From NCBI RefSeq assembly GCF_003260275.1, contig NZ_QJHB01000002.1, positions 62,001 to 126,000 on the forward strand: a stretch of DNA of 64,000 bases. Reading direction: 5' to 3'. A program made the position numbers and the translations under genes. Source of the stretch: Homoserinimonas sp. OAct 916. Lineage in GTDB: Bacteria; Actinomycetota; Actinomycetes; Actinomycetales; Microbacteriaceae. Of the stretch, positions 29,972 through 39,378 are shown piece after piece. How positions within the stretch are numbered: position 1 is the stretch's first letter; the number at the start of each line of letters is the position of its first letter. The notes below the pieces were generated by a model. It was given only the letters and a program-made list of their open reading frames with translations, was not told the origin of the DNA and did no database searches.

Positions 29972-31684
29972 ATGAACAACCCGACCGCAACGGCAGACCG
30001 GCTCAGCCGCGAGCTCGCCGCCGGGGTGCCGTGCGACCTGCTGGCCGGGCTCCCGGATGAGCTGCTGCTGCAGGCGACCGGGGCGATCGAACGGTTGGGC
30101 CGCAGAGTCGACGCACTCCGGGTGACCGCGGCCGCGGAGATCGCCGACCGGTCCCGCACCGAGCTGGGCTCCGCCGGGCTGTCGGCGACCAAGGGCTGCC
30201 GCAACGGCGCCGACCTGGTCGAGCGAGTCACCCTGGTCTCGGGCCGCACCGCCGCCGACCGGATCAGGCTCGGCACCGAAACCCGGCAAGGAACCTCCCT
30301 GACCGGGGAAGAACTGCCGGCGCGGTTCCCCACGGTCGCCGCCGCGCTGGCTGCCGGTGATCTCGGGGTGGATGCCGCTTCCGCGATCGTCACCGGTTTG
30401 TTGCCAGCTTTGCCCGTCGCCGGTACCACCGAATTGTTGGCTGCCGAGCTGGAGTTGGTGGGCGCCGCAACCGGGACCGGCCCCGCCGGCCCGGGCCCTG
30501 ATGGTGCCGATGAGATTCGCCGGCAGGCGAAGGTGTGGCAGGTCATTCTCGACCAGGACGGCGCCCGGCCGCTCGAGGAGCGGTCCCTTCGCCGCCGCGG
30601 GTTCAGTGCTGGTACGGCCCAAGACGGGTTGATGGTGGGCCGGTATGCGTTCATGCCCGATGTGTATGCAAAACTGCAACGCGTCTTCGACGCCTACATC
30701 TTCACCCGCACCGCGCCCTCCTTCTACTCCGATGAAGAGCTCGACGCCCACCAGCGGGAGAAAGACCCGCGCAGTTGGACCCAGCAACGCCACGACGTGT
30801 TCGCCGCGATCATCGACCTGATCAGCCGCAGCAGTGAGGTGCCCACCATCGGCGGTGCCCCGCCGACCGTGCTGGTCAGTGCGCGGGCCGAAGACCTCAG
30901 CGCCGGCCACGGAGTCGGCCCCAGCGTCGGCAAAACTGCCGGGCATGGTGTCGGCCATATTGACGGCATCGACATCCCGGTCTCCATGCGCACGGTCAGG
31001 CAGTACGCCTGTACCGGCGGCACCCAACTGGTCGTGATCGGTGCGAACGGGGCGATCAATGCGCTCGGCACCGAGCAACGGTTGTTCAACCGGCAACAAA
31101 GGCGGGCGATCAACCTGCGCGATGGCGGCTGCATCATTCCGGGCTGCACGATCCCGGCGTATTGGACCGAGATCCATCACGTCATCCCCGACGCCGCGGG
31201 CGGACCTACCCACACATCGAACGGAGTTTCGCTCTGTTGGTATCACCACCGCACGATCGAGACGTCCGGCTGGCTGATCCGTATGATCGCTGGGGCACCG
31301 CAGGTGAAGGCGCCGCCGTGGCTGGAAACGAACGCAAAGTGGCGGCCTGCCAGCAAATCCCCCACCCAGCTCACCCGTATCCTTGAGAAACGCACAGCGG
31401 GAACCGCGGGGCAGGACGCACTTTCCGCAAGACAAGCCGCACCTCCCGCCGCACCGGCTGCACCTCGTAGCGCGGGGCTACCGACGCTCCGGCCATCCGG
31501 TCGGCCAGAACTCAGCCCAGCTGGGCAATCCGTGTCGGGCGTTGCCGGGCGATCCGAAGACCGACCAAGTGGACAGCCGCCACCCCGCACCCCAGGGCGA
31601 CCGCAACCCCGCACCCCAGGGCGACCGCAACCCCGCACCTCAGGGCGACCGCAACCCCGGCCCCTCGGAGAGCCGCCGCCGTGA
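29972..31684 (+). CDS. DUF222 / HNH endonuclease domain protein (13E12 repeat family)
   Basis: 570 residues. The N-terminal two thirds is DUF222 (starting around SRELAAGVPCDLLAGLPDE), followed by an HNH motif with zinc ligands: NLRDGGCIIPGC, EIHHVIP, then LCWYHHRTI near residues 385-430. After the HNH the C-terminus is a low-complexity Pro/Arg tail built from a 24-bp DNA repeat. Related genes occur in several copies in many actinobacterial genomes; their biological role is not established, though they behave as a dispersed family. A second member is at the right edge. The start ATG has no clear ribosome site. Confidence 0.9.
   Translation: MNNPTATADRLSRELAAGVPCDLLAGLPDELLLQATGAIERLGRRVDALRVTAAAEIADRSRTELGSAGLSATKGCRNGADLVERVTLVSGRTAADRIRLGTETRQGTSLTGEELPARFPTVAAALAAGDLGVDAASAIVTGLLPALPVAGTTELLAAELELVGAATGTGPAGPGPDGADEIRRQAKVWQVILDQDGARPLEERSLRRRGFSAGTAQDGLMVGRYAFMPDVYAKLQRVFDAYIFTRTAPSFYSDEELDAHQREKDPRSWTQQRHDVFAAIIDLISRSSEVPTIGGAPPTVLVSARAEDLSAGHGVGPSVGKTAGHGVGHIDGIDIPVSMRTVRQYACTGGTQLVVIGANGAINALGTEQRLFNRQQRRAINLRDGGCIIPGCTIPAYWTEIHHVIPDAAGGPTHTSNGVSLCWYHHRTIETSGWLIRMIAGAPQVKAPPWLETNAKWRPASKSPTQLTRILEKRTAGTAGQDALSARQAAPPAAPAAPRSAGLPTLRPSGRPELSPAGQSVSGVAGRSEDRPSGQPPPRTPGRPQPRTPGRPQPRTSGRPQPRPLGEPPP
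31582..31653 (+). repeat. 24-bp in-frame tandem repeat in the HNH gene tail, three copies
   Basis: Three near-identical 24-nt units (ACCCCGCACCCCAGGGCGAC and four more bases) encode repeated PRTPGRPQ octapeptides right before the stop. One substitution distinguishes the third copy. Confidence 0.93.
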
Positions 31685-31736
31685 TCGGAATCGTGTCTCA
31701 CGGAATTGATCTTCCTGGGACAACCTCGTGCCGTTG

Positions 31737-31765
31737 TTGCTCGACGGCCTACGATTTGCTAGGGT
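31737..31765 (+). promoter_or_regulatory. Probable rpsT promoter (TTGCTC - 17 bp - TAGGGT)
   Basis: TTGCTC at 31737-31742 and TAGGGT at 31760-31765 are separated by exactly 17 bp. Transcription would begin near 31772, giving a leader of about 120 nt with a GGCCTG/CAGGCC hairpin before the rpsT start. Confidence 0.65.
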
Positions 31766-31893
31766 TGCTTGTTGGCTTACGCGCGTGAGACATCTGACTA
31801 GTTTCGGCGCGAGGATCGTCCGTCACCGCACTGGGCCTGAATCAGGCCGTCGAGTGGCATTACACACCAAACATCAAGAAGAAGGTTACCTAC

Positions 31894-32154
31894 GTGGCAA
31901 ACATCAAGTCGCAGATCAAGCGGATCGGCACGAACAACAAGGCGAACGAGCGCAACAAGGCGATCAAGAGCCAACTGAGGACCGCGATCCGCGCCACCCG
32001 CGAAGCCGTCGTCGCCGGCGACAAGGACAAGGCTCAGGCCGCGTTGCTGGTTGCCGCCAAGCGTTTGGACAAGGCCGCCTCGAAGGGTGTCATCCACAAG
32101 AACCAGGCCGCCAACAAGAAGTCGGCGATTGCCAAGAAGGTTGCAGCGCTGTAA
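31894..32154 (+). CDS. rpsT: 30S ribosomal protein S20
   Basis: 86 residues, Lys/Arg/Ala-rich all-helical protein that binds 16S rRNA in the 30S body. It begins [22 protein letters not shown] and ends [12 protein letters not shown], the normal S20 pattern. Start codon is GTG with GAAGG eight nt upstream. An 11-bp sequence CAAACATCAAG occurs both just upstream of the ribosome site (31868-31878) and inside codons 2-6 (31898-31908). S20 is autoregulated in E. coli, so the repeat may matter for control. A clean terminator follows. Confidence 0.97.
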   Translation: MANIKSQIKRIGTNNKANERNKAIKSQLRTAIRATREAVVAGDKDKAQAALLVAAKRLDKAASKGVIHKNQAANKKSAIAKKVAAL

Positions 32155-32171
32155 CCACCCCCTGTTTCATT

Positions 32172-32205
32172 CGAAAGCCCCGCCGCGTGCGGGGCTTTCG
32201 TCGTT
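32172..32205 (+). terminator. Intrinsic terminator of rpsT
   Basis: Perfect 12-bp stem (CGAAAGCCCCGC and complement) with a 5-nt loop, 17 nt after the rpsT stop, followed by TCGTT. Confidence 0.88.
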
Positions 32206-32230
32206 AAGCGGGAACACCGTCCGTGAGAGG

Positions 32231-32270
32231 CGCTCAGCGTTCGCCGCGGGCGCTCAGCGTTCGCCGCGGG
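32231..32270. repeat. 20-bp tandem duplication spanning the holA stop codon
   Basis: Two exact copies of CGCTCAGCGTTCGCCGCGGG plus the first six bases of a third. The holA stop falls at the unit boundary, so the duplication leaves the protein end unchanged although its length is not a multiple of three. Confidence 0.95.
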
Positions 32271-33279
32271 CGCTCACCAGACCGATCATGCGCTCCAGCG
32301 CGTAGACCGGGTCACGCCCGGCACCCTTGACCCCGGCGTCGGTCTCGGCCAACATTTGGATGCAACGGCCGAGGCCCTGATCACTCCAGCCCTGCAGGTC
32401 GCGCCTCGCCCGGTCGACCTGCCACGGGGCCAGGGAGAACTTTGCGGCCAATTGGGCGGAACCCCCGCGCGCACCCTGCAGCTTGGCCATGGTGCGAAGC
32501 TTCATCGCGAACGCGGCTACCATCGGCACGGGATCGGCGCCGGAGGCGAGCGCCTGCCGCAACGAGATGAGTGCCTCGGCATACCGGCCGGCGATGGCAG
32601 CATCCGCCACAGTGAAGGCGTTGGTCTCCACCCGGCCGCCGTAGTACTTGTTGACCAGTTGCTCGGTCACGTCGCCTGCGCCGTCCGAGATCAGTTGCTG
32701 GCAACTGCTGGCCAGTTCTGCCATGTCATCGGAGAACGCGGCGACCAGTGCGCGCACCGCGCCCGGCGCCACCCGCCGGCCGGCGGTGGCGAATTCGGCC
32801 TGGACAAAGGCGACCTTGTCCGACTCCTTCTTCAGCTCGGCGCAGACCACTTCGACTCCCCCGCCCAACCCGCCACGAATGGCGTCGAGAAGTTTCTTGC
32901 CGCGCACTCCCCCACCGTGGCGAAGAATCAGGCAGGTGCGATCGGCGGGTTGCTCGAGGTAGTGCAGAGCCTCGATGATGAACTCGTCGGTGCACTTCTC
33001 CACGTTGGCCACTCGGATCATCCGCGCCTCGTCGAACAATGACGGGCTGGCGAGAGTGAGCAGTTCTCCGGGTGCGTAGTCGTCGGCCTGCACATCGCTG
33101 ACCTCGAGGCTCGGATCTTCTTCTTTCAGAAAGTCACGCAGGTAGCGAATCGCACGATCGGCGAGAAAGCCCTCGGTGCCTGAGACCAGAACCACCGGGG
33201 CGGGCCTGATCTGGTTCCACGACAATTGCGCGATCGCCGGAGCCTTCGCTCTGGACGGTGCCGCTTTCCTCACTGCCAC
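32254..33279 (-). CDS. holA: DNA polymerase III subunit delta
   Basis: 341 residues. HolA is the clamp-loader wrench subunit that opens the sliding clamp. Similarity is by layout: an N-terminal RecA-like fold without P-loop (PVVLVSGTEGFLADRAIRYL, LFDEARMIRVANVEK, CLILRHGG), a helical middle domain (VTEQLVNKYYGGRVETNAF) and a C-terminal collar domain (AKFSLAPWQVDRARRDL). GTG start with GGGAG seven nt upstream. It follows comEC at a 46-nt gap, the usual comEA-comEC-holA order. Confidence 0.92.
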   Translation of the reverse strand: MAVRKAAPSRAKAPAIAQLSWNQIRPAPVVLVSGTEGFLADRAIRYLRDFLKEEDPSLEVSDVQADDYAPGELLTLASPSLFDEARMIRVANVEKCTDEFIIEALHYLEQPADRTCLILRHGGGVRGKKLLDAIRGGLGGGVEVVCAELKKESDKVAFVQAEFATAGRRVAPGAVRALVAAFSDDMAELASSCQQLISDGAGDVTEQLVNKYYGGRVETNAFTVADAAIAGRYAEALISLRQALASGADPVPMVAAFAMKLRTMAKLQGARGGSAQLAAKFSLAPWQVDRARRDLQGWSDQGLGRCIQMLAETDAGVKGAGRDPVYALERMIGLVSARGER

Positions 33280-33325
33280 TGCTGCTCCCTCATGAGTTCC
33301 GCCCCCAGCCTAGATCACCCCACGG

Positions 33326-35938
33326 TCATCCCAACCCTTTGCGGGCGTCGGAAGCGGGCCGTTCGCTCCACACCCGGATGCGGTCATCCCCGTCACCCGG
33401 CGGTGACACGACGACCAGGCCCTGCTGGTCGGTCCGGTGCATCCGCGTTCCGCTCGCAGTCAGCATCTGCAGCGCCCTGTCTGTCGGATGCCCATACGAA
33501 TTGCCCTCGCCGACCGAGATCAGCCCAACTCTCGCCTGCAGGCGCCGATACAGTTCGGGGCTCTGGTCGGCCGAACCGTGATGTGCCACTTTCACCACAC
33601 CGACCGGGGAAAGCCCCTGGTGGGAGAACCTTCGACTGGCGAGCAGTGCGCGCTGGGCTTCTTCGCCCAGGTCGCCCAGAAAGATCGAGCTCATCTCTGG
33701 CGACTCGAACCTGATCGTCACGCTGCCCGCATTGCCCACCGCGAACCGGGGATCCCCCGCACGCGGCCAGAGCACGTTCCATGTGCTCTCTGCGAGCGTG
33801 CCGCTCATTCCGCTTGCCGCAGTCACCACCCGTGTACCGGCCGCCGCAAACGATTGAATGAGGCGCCGGCCGGCTGCCGTTTCTGGTGGCCCGATCAACG
33901 CGGTCTGCGTGCGCCCCACGACGGCGGATGCCCCACCGACATGGTCGAGATCGAAGTGGGTCAGCACGAGCAGATCAATCCGGTCAACCCCGAGTTTTTC
34001 CAAGCAGCTGCCAAGCATTTCGGGGTCGGGTCCGGCATCGACCAGCGCGTGGAGTTCGCCGAAACGCAGCACGACGGCATCACCTTGACCAATGTCACAG
34101 GCTGCTATCTGCCAGTCGCCCGGGACCGACAGCCGCTGGGCGAACCGGGTACCCGCATGCACCCCCGCGTACACGCTGCCCGCCAACAACACGACCGTCA
34201 ACGACAGTGCCCACGAGACGGACCTGGCGCGCCGCTGCAGCAACACCACCAGGACACACACGGTCAACCCACTGACGAGGAGAAGCCCGGCCGCCCCCTC
34301 CAACCAGGGCATGCGGGCAGCCGGCCACCGGCTGGTCGCCTGGGCGACCGCAGCGATCCACCACGAGGGAAACCACGCCAACTGCATGATCAGTTGGCCG
34401 GCCGCGGGGGCCACAGGAAGGAGAACGCAGCCGATCAGCCCGAGCACCGTCGCGATGGGCGCTGCCGGCGCCGCGAGCAGGTTGGCTGGCACGCCGAACA
34501 GCGACAGTGAGGCATCCAGCAGAACCAGAACCGGTTGGCACGCCAACTGCGCGGCCAAGGGGATGGCGATCAGCATCGCGACCCACGCCGGCATCCACCG
34601 GGCAAAGGTGGCCGCGATCGGCCCGGCCAGCAGCAGGAGCCCAGCCGTGGCCAGTACGGAGAGGGCGAAACCGAAGTCCCGGGCCAGCCAAGGGTCGATC
34701 GCCAGCAGGACCAGACAGGCCAATGAGAGCGCGGGGATGCCCTGCGACAGGCGTCCGGCGGCCAGCGAGACCAGCACCACCACTGCCATGACCGATGCCC
34801 TCAGAACGCTCCCCTCCGGGGTCACCAGGATGACGAAGCCCAGAAGTGTGATGAGTGCGACTGCGATTCGGATGCCGCGGCCAAGACCGAGCCCGGCGCC
34901 CACCAGCATCACGCCCGCGACGACCACCGCACAGTTCGCCCCCGAGACCGCGGTCAAATGGCTGAGCGATGAATCCTTCATCGCCTGGTCGAGTTGCTCA
35001 CTCACGGCGCTCGTGTCGCCGATCGCGAGCCCGGGCAGCAGGGTTCCGCCGTCACCGGGCAGCGTTCGCGCCGCACGGGAGAAGCCAAACCGCAACTCGT
35101 TGGCCCAGTCAAGCCACGCCGGCGGGGGCGCCACGGCTCTGGGGCTCCCCCGCGCGAATATCAGCACACCCACCTGTTCCGCCGCGCCCAGAGGGCGCGC
35201 TGTTCCGGTGACCTCAATCGTCGCCCCGATCCGAATTTCAGACATCGCCGGCGTTCGCCAGTCCCCCTGGGCGCTGGCGACAGCTGATTTCACGGTTGCA
35301 AACACGCGTACCGGCGCCTCCATGGGAAAGACCCGCTCACCGACAACCAGCCGGGTGATGCTGCCGCGAAACGAGTACCGGTTCTCGACTCCCCCACCGA
35401 AACCGGCTCCCGCACCGAAACCGGCTCCCGCACCGAAACCGGCTCCCGCAGCCGACCTCGGACTGGCCACGACCCGCATGGTGGCGGTGACGGTACGACC
35501 GCCGGATGCACTCTCGAAAGCCTCGGCCGGGTACCGGTTGCCATGCATAACCGCGATCGATGTGGCCACAAGCGCCATCGATGCGGCAGTGATGACCGCC
35601 ACGGTGATGACCTGCAACACCCCGGGGATCGCCCCTCGTCGAGCGGCGGTCAGTTCATCGGAGGTCAGTTCATCGGCCGTCAGTTCATCGGCAGTCAGTT
35701 CATCGGCAGTGCCCTCGGCGCCCGCGCGGCTCGTCACGTGATCGGGGAGCGCCCGCACCGAACGAACGCGGTGGAACAGTACGGGAACCAGCGGTGCCAC
35801 CAGCCCAAGCGCTGCGAGCCCCCACAGCGCGAGGGCAATCCCCGCGTGGTCGTGTGGGATTCCGATCAGCACACCCGCCGCCAACCAGGCGAACACCGCC
35901 GGGATCGCGAGCCGAATATCCAGTGGAGGGCGCGTCAC
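33326..35938 (-). CDS. comEC: ComEC/Rec2-family DNA uptake channel protein
   Basis: 870 residues. ComEC forms the inner-membrane channel for single-stranded DNA in natural transformation. An N-terminal DUF4131-like region with early membrane segments is followed by the Competence domain (GDTSAVSEQLDQAMKDSSLSHL, AVSGANCAVVVAG) and a C-terminal metallo-beta-lactamase domain (DIGQGDAVVLRF, LTHFDLDHVGG). Two in-frame repeat expansions interrupt the N-terminal third: four TADEL pentapeptides and a GAGAGF run. The start is a GTG overlapping the comEA stop (GTGA). Whether the organism is transformable is not shown by the window. Confidence 0.93.
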   Translation of the reverse strand: MTRPPLDIRLAIPAVFAWLAAGVLIGIPHDHAGIALALWGLAALGLVAPLVPVLFHRVRSVRALPDHVTSRAGAEGTADELTADELTADELTSDELTAARRGAIPGVLQVITVAVITAASMALVATSIAVMHGNRYPAEAFESASGGRTVTATMRVVASPRSAAGAGFGAGAGFGAGAGFGGGVENRYSFRGSITRLVVGERVFPMEAPVRVFATVKSAVASAQGDWRTPAMSEIRIGATIEVTGTARPLGAAEQVGVLIFARGSPRAVAPPPAWLDWANELRFGFSRAARTLPGDGGTLLPGLAIGDTSAVSEQLDQAMKDSSLSHLTAVSGANCAVVVAGVMLVGAGLGLGRGIRIAVALITLLGFVILVTPEGSVLRASVMAVVVLVSLAAGRLSQGIPALSLACLVLLAIDPWLARDFGFALSVLATAGLLLLAGPIAATFARWMPAWVAMLIAIPLAAQLACQPVLVLLDASLSLFGVPANLLAAPAAPIATVLGLIGCVLLPVAPAAGQLIMQLAWFPSWWIAAVAQATSRWPAARMPWLEGAAGLLLVSGLTVCVLVVLLQRRARSVSWALSLTVVLLAGSVYAGVHAGTRFAQRLSVPGDWQIAACDIGQGDAVVLRFGELHALVDAGPDPEMLGSCLEKLGVDRIDLLVLTHFDLDHVGGASAVVGRTQTALIGPPETAAGRRLIQSFAAAGTRVVTAASGMSGTLAESTWNVLWPRAGDPRFAVGNAGSVTIRFESPEMSSIFLGDLGEEAQRALLASRRFSHQGLSPVGVVKVAHHGSADQSPELYRRLQARVGLISVGEGNSYGHPTDRALQMLTASGTRMHRTDQQGLVVVSPPGDGDDRIRVWSERPASDARKGLG
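35396..35449 (-). repeat. 18-bp in-frame tandem repeat in comEC, three copies
   Basis: Three exact copies of ACCGAAACCGGCTCCCGC (plus strand) encoding the GAGAGF run of ComEC. A degenerate copy flanks it on the left. Confidence 0.95.
35649..35708 (-). repeat. 15-bp in-frame tandem repeat in comEC, four copies
   Basis: Four copies of GTCAGTTCATCGGNN (plus strand) encoding T(A/S)DEL pentapeptides between the first two membrane segments of ComEC. Confidence 0.93.
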
Positions 35939-36636
35939 GTGGTCACGAGATCCTTCAACCCGTCGAAGGTCTTCTCCCCGATTCCGGTCACACTCATCAG
36001 GTCATCGATCGACGTGAAGGAGCCGAACGACTCGCGCCAATCAATGATGCGTTTCGCGAGTGCCGGCCCGACACGCGGCAAAAGCTCCAGCTCCGCCTGG
36101 CTTGCGCGGTTGATGTTGATCAGGCCACCAGAGCTCCCCGCCGTTGTCGGGCCCGACTGCTCAGAATGAGACACCTCCTCACCCACAGCTGGAACGTACA
36201 GTTGCTCCCCGTCACCCACGAAACGGGCCAGGTTGACCCCGCCCGGGTCGGCGTCAACGGCCAGCCCTCCGGCTGCCGCGATCACGTCGACCACGCGTGC
36301 CCCGTCAACCAACTGGTAGAGGCCCGGATGTTCCACCGCCCCCAGGACGTGCACGAACACGTCGGCAGCGGCGGCGATCTCGGCTCCGTTTGCTCCGGTG
36401 GCTTTGGCCTCGACGTCGATCGGGGATCCGGACGCGTCAATCGTGGCACCGGTGCGCTGATCGGGCTCGAGCCATTCGGAGGTCCCTGTGGACGAGCTGA
36501 CCGTGACGAGGATGGCCGCCACGGCAGCGATCAGCACCAGCCCGACAGCGGCACCCACCCCGAGCCGCAGTCGCACAGGGCCGCGGCGGCCGTCGCCGAC
36601 CGGGCCCGTCTGCCCCGGTCCGGAAAGTGCGCTCAT
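35935..36636 (-). CDS. comEA: ComEA-family DNA-binding competence protein
   Basis: 233 residues. A single N-terminal membrane anchor (LRLGVGAAVGLVLIAAVAAILV), an SLBB domain (VFVHVLGAVEHPGLYQLVDGARVVDVI) and a C-terminal helix-hairpin-helix pair (NINRASQAELELLPRVGPALAKRIIDW ... VTGIGEKTFDGLKDL) that binds double-stranded DNA outside the membrane. It would hand DNA to ComEC, whose start overlaps its stop. The ATG is six bases after TAACCT, indicating a leaderless transcript for the comEA-comEC(-holA) operon. Confidence 0.95.
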   Translation of the reverse strand: MSALSGPGQTGPVGDGRRGPVRLRLGVGAAVGLVLIAAVAAILVTVSSSTGTSEWLEPDQRTGATIDASGSPIDVEAKATGANGAEIAAAADVFVHVLGAVEHPGLYQLVDGARVVDVIAAAGGLAVDADPGGVNLARFVGDGEQLYVPAVGEEVSHSEQSGPTTAGSSGGLININRASQAELELLPRVGPALAKRIIDWRESFGSFTSIDDLMSVTGIGEKTFDGLKDLVTT

Positions 36637-36642
36637 TGGGGC

Positions 36643-36648
36643 AGGTTA
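36643..36648 (-). promoter_or_regulatory. -10 hexamer TAACCT of a leaderless comEA transcript (candidate)
   Basis: TAACCT, six bases, then the comEA ATG. No -35 recognised. Confidence 0.5.
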
Positions 36649-36745
36649 GGCCGGTGCACCCCGCACTTGACCCCAGAACCGGGTACTCGTGGACAACCGC
36701 GCACACCCCTGCCGTGTCGGGAGTCGTGCCGGTGGGCGAACCGGG

Positions 36746-39304
36746 TTACTCGGGCTTGGTCGCGATGTTCACGATCTTGGGTGCCCGCACGATCACATTG
36801 ACCTCGGTGCGCCCCTTCAACGTTCGAATGACATGGTCGGATGCCCGGGCAAGAGCCTCCAGCTCGTCGGCCGCAATGTCGGGACTCACCTGCAACCGGT
36901 CGCGCACCTTTCCGTCGACCTGGATGATCGCGGTCACGCTCGTTTCGACGAGCAGCGCAGGATCGGCTTCTGGCCACAGTGCCAGCGCGACCGAGGGCTC
37001 GTGCCCCAGATGTTCCCACATGTCCTCAGCGGTGTAGGGCGAGAACATGTCCAGGCCGATGGCGACCGCCTCGGCCGCCTCACGCACCGCAGGGTCGCCG
37101 GCACCGGAACCGGAGTCGATGGTCTTGCGGGTGGCATTGACCAGTTCCATCAACCGAGCAACCACCACATTGAACTTGAACGACTCGACCAGACCGGGCA
37201 CCTCAGCCAGGAAGTGGTGGGTCACCGTGCGGAGCGCCGGGTCACCGGCGCCGAAGTCCACGCCGGGCTCCGACGTCACGTCGTTGGCCACGCGCCACGC
37301 CCTGGCCAAGAACTTCGCGCTGCCGGCGGGTGAGACATCCGCCCAGTCGACGTCGTCTTCGGGCGGGCCGGCGAACGCCATGGTCAGGCGCACCGCGTCG
37401 ACGCCGTGCTCGTCGAGCTGTTCGGCCAGGGCGACCACGTTGCCCTTGGACTTGCTCATCGCGTGGCCGTCCATGAGCACCATGCCCTGGTTGAGCAGGG
37501 CGCTGAACGGCTCGGTGAAGTTCACGTGGCCGAGATCGTAGAGCACCTTGGTGATGAATCGGGCGTAGAGCAGGTGCAGGATCGCGTGCGTGACCCCGCC
37601 CACATACTGGTCGACCGGCGCCCACGTCTTGGCCAATTCCGGGTCGAACGCCTGCGTGTCGTCGTTCGGTGACAGAAACCGCAGAAAGTACCAGGAGCTG
37701 TCGACGAAGGTGTCCATGGTGTCGGGGTCACGGCGTGCCGGGGAGCCGTCGCGCGGGTCGACAACGTTGACCCAGTCGGTGGCTGCGCCCAGGGGCGAGC
37801 TGCCCTTGGGTTGCAGGTCGAGCCCCTCGGTCGGCGGCAGCTCGACCGGCAGCTGGTCGAATGGGACCGGGATCAGCGCGCCGTCGTCGCCGTGAATGAT
37901 CGGGATGGGGGTGCCCCAATAGCGCTGGCGGGAGATCAACCAGTCGCGGAGGCGGTAGTTCGTGGTGGCACGGCCCAGTCCGTCGGCCTCCAGCTGTGCC
38001 ACGACGTGGGCGATGGCCTCGGTCTTCGCCATTCCGTCGATCGGGCCGGAGTTGACCATCCGCCCCTCGCCCGTTGTCGCAATCCCGGTGCGCACCGGAT
38101 CGTTGTCGATCGGCGCCCCGTCGGCGTCGAGCTCGGCGGGAACGTCGACGACCACCCGCACGGGCAGGTCGAACGTGAGCGCGAAGTCGAGGTCACGCTG
38201 GTCGTGGGCGGGCACCGCCATGATCGCGCCGTGCCCGTAATCGCTCAGCACATAGTCGGCCGCCCAGATCGGCAGTCGCTCACCGTTCACCGGGTTGATG
38301 GCGTACCGGCCGAGCGGCACGCCGGTCTTCTCCCGGTCGGTCGCCTGGCGTTCGATCTCGGTGCTCTTCTGCACCTTCGCGAGGTACGCGTCAAATCTCT
38401 CGCGCACATCGGCGGGGGCATCCGCCACCAACTCTCCGGCCAGGTCGGAGTCGGGCGCGACGACCATGAACGTCGCGCCGTAGAGGGTGTCGGCCCGGGT
38501 GGTGAACACGGGCACGCGATGGTCGAGCCCCTCGATCTGAAATTCGACGTCGGCCCCTGTCGAGCGGCCGATCCAGTTGCGCTGCATGCTGATCACCTTC
38601 GCGGGCCAGGTGTGGGCGAGATCATCCAGATCAGCGAGCAGCCGGTCGGCGTAGTCAGTGATCTTGAAGTACCACTGGGTGAGCTTCTTCTTGACCACAA
38701 GTGCGCCGCTGCGCTCGGAGGTGCCGTCTGCGAAGACCTGCTCGTTCGCGAGCACCGTCTGATCGACCGGGTCCCAGTTCACCCAGGAGTCCTTGCGGTA
38801 GGCGAGCCCCGCCTCGTACATGATCAAAAACAGCCACTGGTTCCACTTGTAATACTCCGGATCGGAGGTGTGGATGACCCGTTCCCAGTCGAACGAGGCG
38901 GCATAGCGGCGCATGCTCACTCGCTGCTGTTCAATGTTGTCATAGGTCCACTTGCGTGGGTCGAGGCCGCGCTTGATGGCGGCATTCTCGGCGGGCAATC
39001 CGAACGAGTCCCAGCCGATCGGATGCAGTACGTTGTACCCGCGGTGGCGCCAGTAGCGGGCGATCACATCACCCAGTGCGTAAGCCTCTGCGTGGCCCAT
39101 GTGCAGATCGCCCGACGGGTATGGGAACATGTCGAGAATGTATTTGTTCGGGCGATCATCGTCGAGATCGGAGCTGAACGGCTTCAACTCGTCCCAGACC
39201 GGGGCCCATTTGCGCTCGAGCGCGGCGAAATCGTAGCGCTCGGTATCGGTGGGCTCGTCGTGTGTTGACGGGGACATGTCGGATGCCACGTGACTCTCAT
39301 TCAT
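36746..39304 (-). CDS. leuS: Leucyl-tRNA synthetase
   Basis: 852 residues from the chosen ATG. Class I synthetase charging tRNA-Leu. HIGH is present as HMGH (68-71), the CP1 editing domain with the [10 protein letters not shown]-type region follows, and the KMSKS loop reads AMSKSKGN. The C-terminal anticodon-binding region and the short [16 protein letters not shown] tail are complete. The frame is open to a GTG at 39382 that overlaps the pabB stop; ATGs at 39304 and 39277 are alternatives, none with a good ribosome site, so the exact start is uncertain by up to 26 codons. Confidence 0.96.
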   Translation of the reverse strand: MNESHVASDMSPSTHDEPTDTERYDFAALERKWAPVWDELKPFSSDLDDDRPNKYILDMFPYPSGDLHMGHAEAYALGDVIARYWRHRGYNVLHPIGWDSFGLPAENAAIKRGLDPRKWTYDNIEQQRVSMRRYAASFDWERVIHTSDPEYYKWNQWLFLIMYEAGLAYRKDSWVNWDPVDQTVLANEQVFADGTSERSGALVVKKKLTQWYFKITDYADRLLADLDDLAHTWPAKVISMQRNWIGRSTGADVEFQIEGLDHRVPVFTTRADTLYGATFMVVAPDSDLAGELVADAPADVRERFDAYLAKVQKSTEIERQATDREKTGVPLGRYAINPVNGERLPIWAADYVLSDYGHGAIMAVPAHDQRDLDFALTFDLPVRVVVDVPAELDADGAPIDNDPVRTGIATTGEGRMVNSGPIDGMAKTEAIAHVVAQLEADGLGRATTNYRLRDWLISRQRYWGTPIPIIHGDDGALIPVPFDQLPVELPPTEGLDLQPKGSSPLGAATDWVNVVDPRDGSPARRDPDTMDTFVDSSWYFLRFLSPNDDTQAFDPELAKTWAPVDQYVGGVTHAILHLLYARFITKVLYDLGHVNFTEPFSALLNQGMVLMDGHAMSKSKGNVVALAEQLDEHGVDAVRLTMAFAGPPEDDVDWADVSPAGSAKFLARAWRVANDVTSEPGVDFGAGDPALRTVTHHFLAEVPGLVESFKFNVVVARLMELVNATRKTIDSGSGAGDPAVREAAEAVAIGLDMFSPYTAEDMWEHLGHEPSVALALWPEADPALLVETSVTAIIQVDGKVRDRLQVSPDIAADELEALARASDHVIRTLKGRTEVNVIVRAPKIVNIATKPE

Positions 39305-39378
39305 CGATGCGGATCGGGTGATCGGCGCTCCCGGATGACCGTTTCGCGCCCCCTCAAGCCTACCCACCCGAGCGCGGG

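Noticed and set aside
34092-35741. 549-residue plus-strand frame opposite comEC
   Set aside because: Shadow of the real gene; low complexity, no conserved domain.
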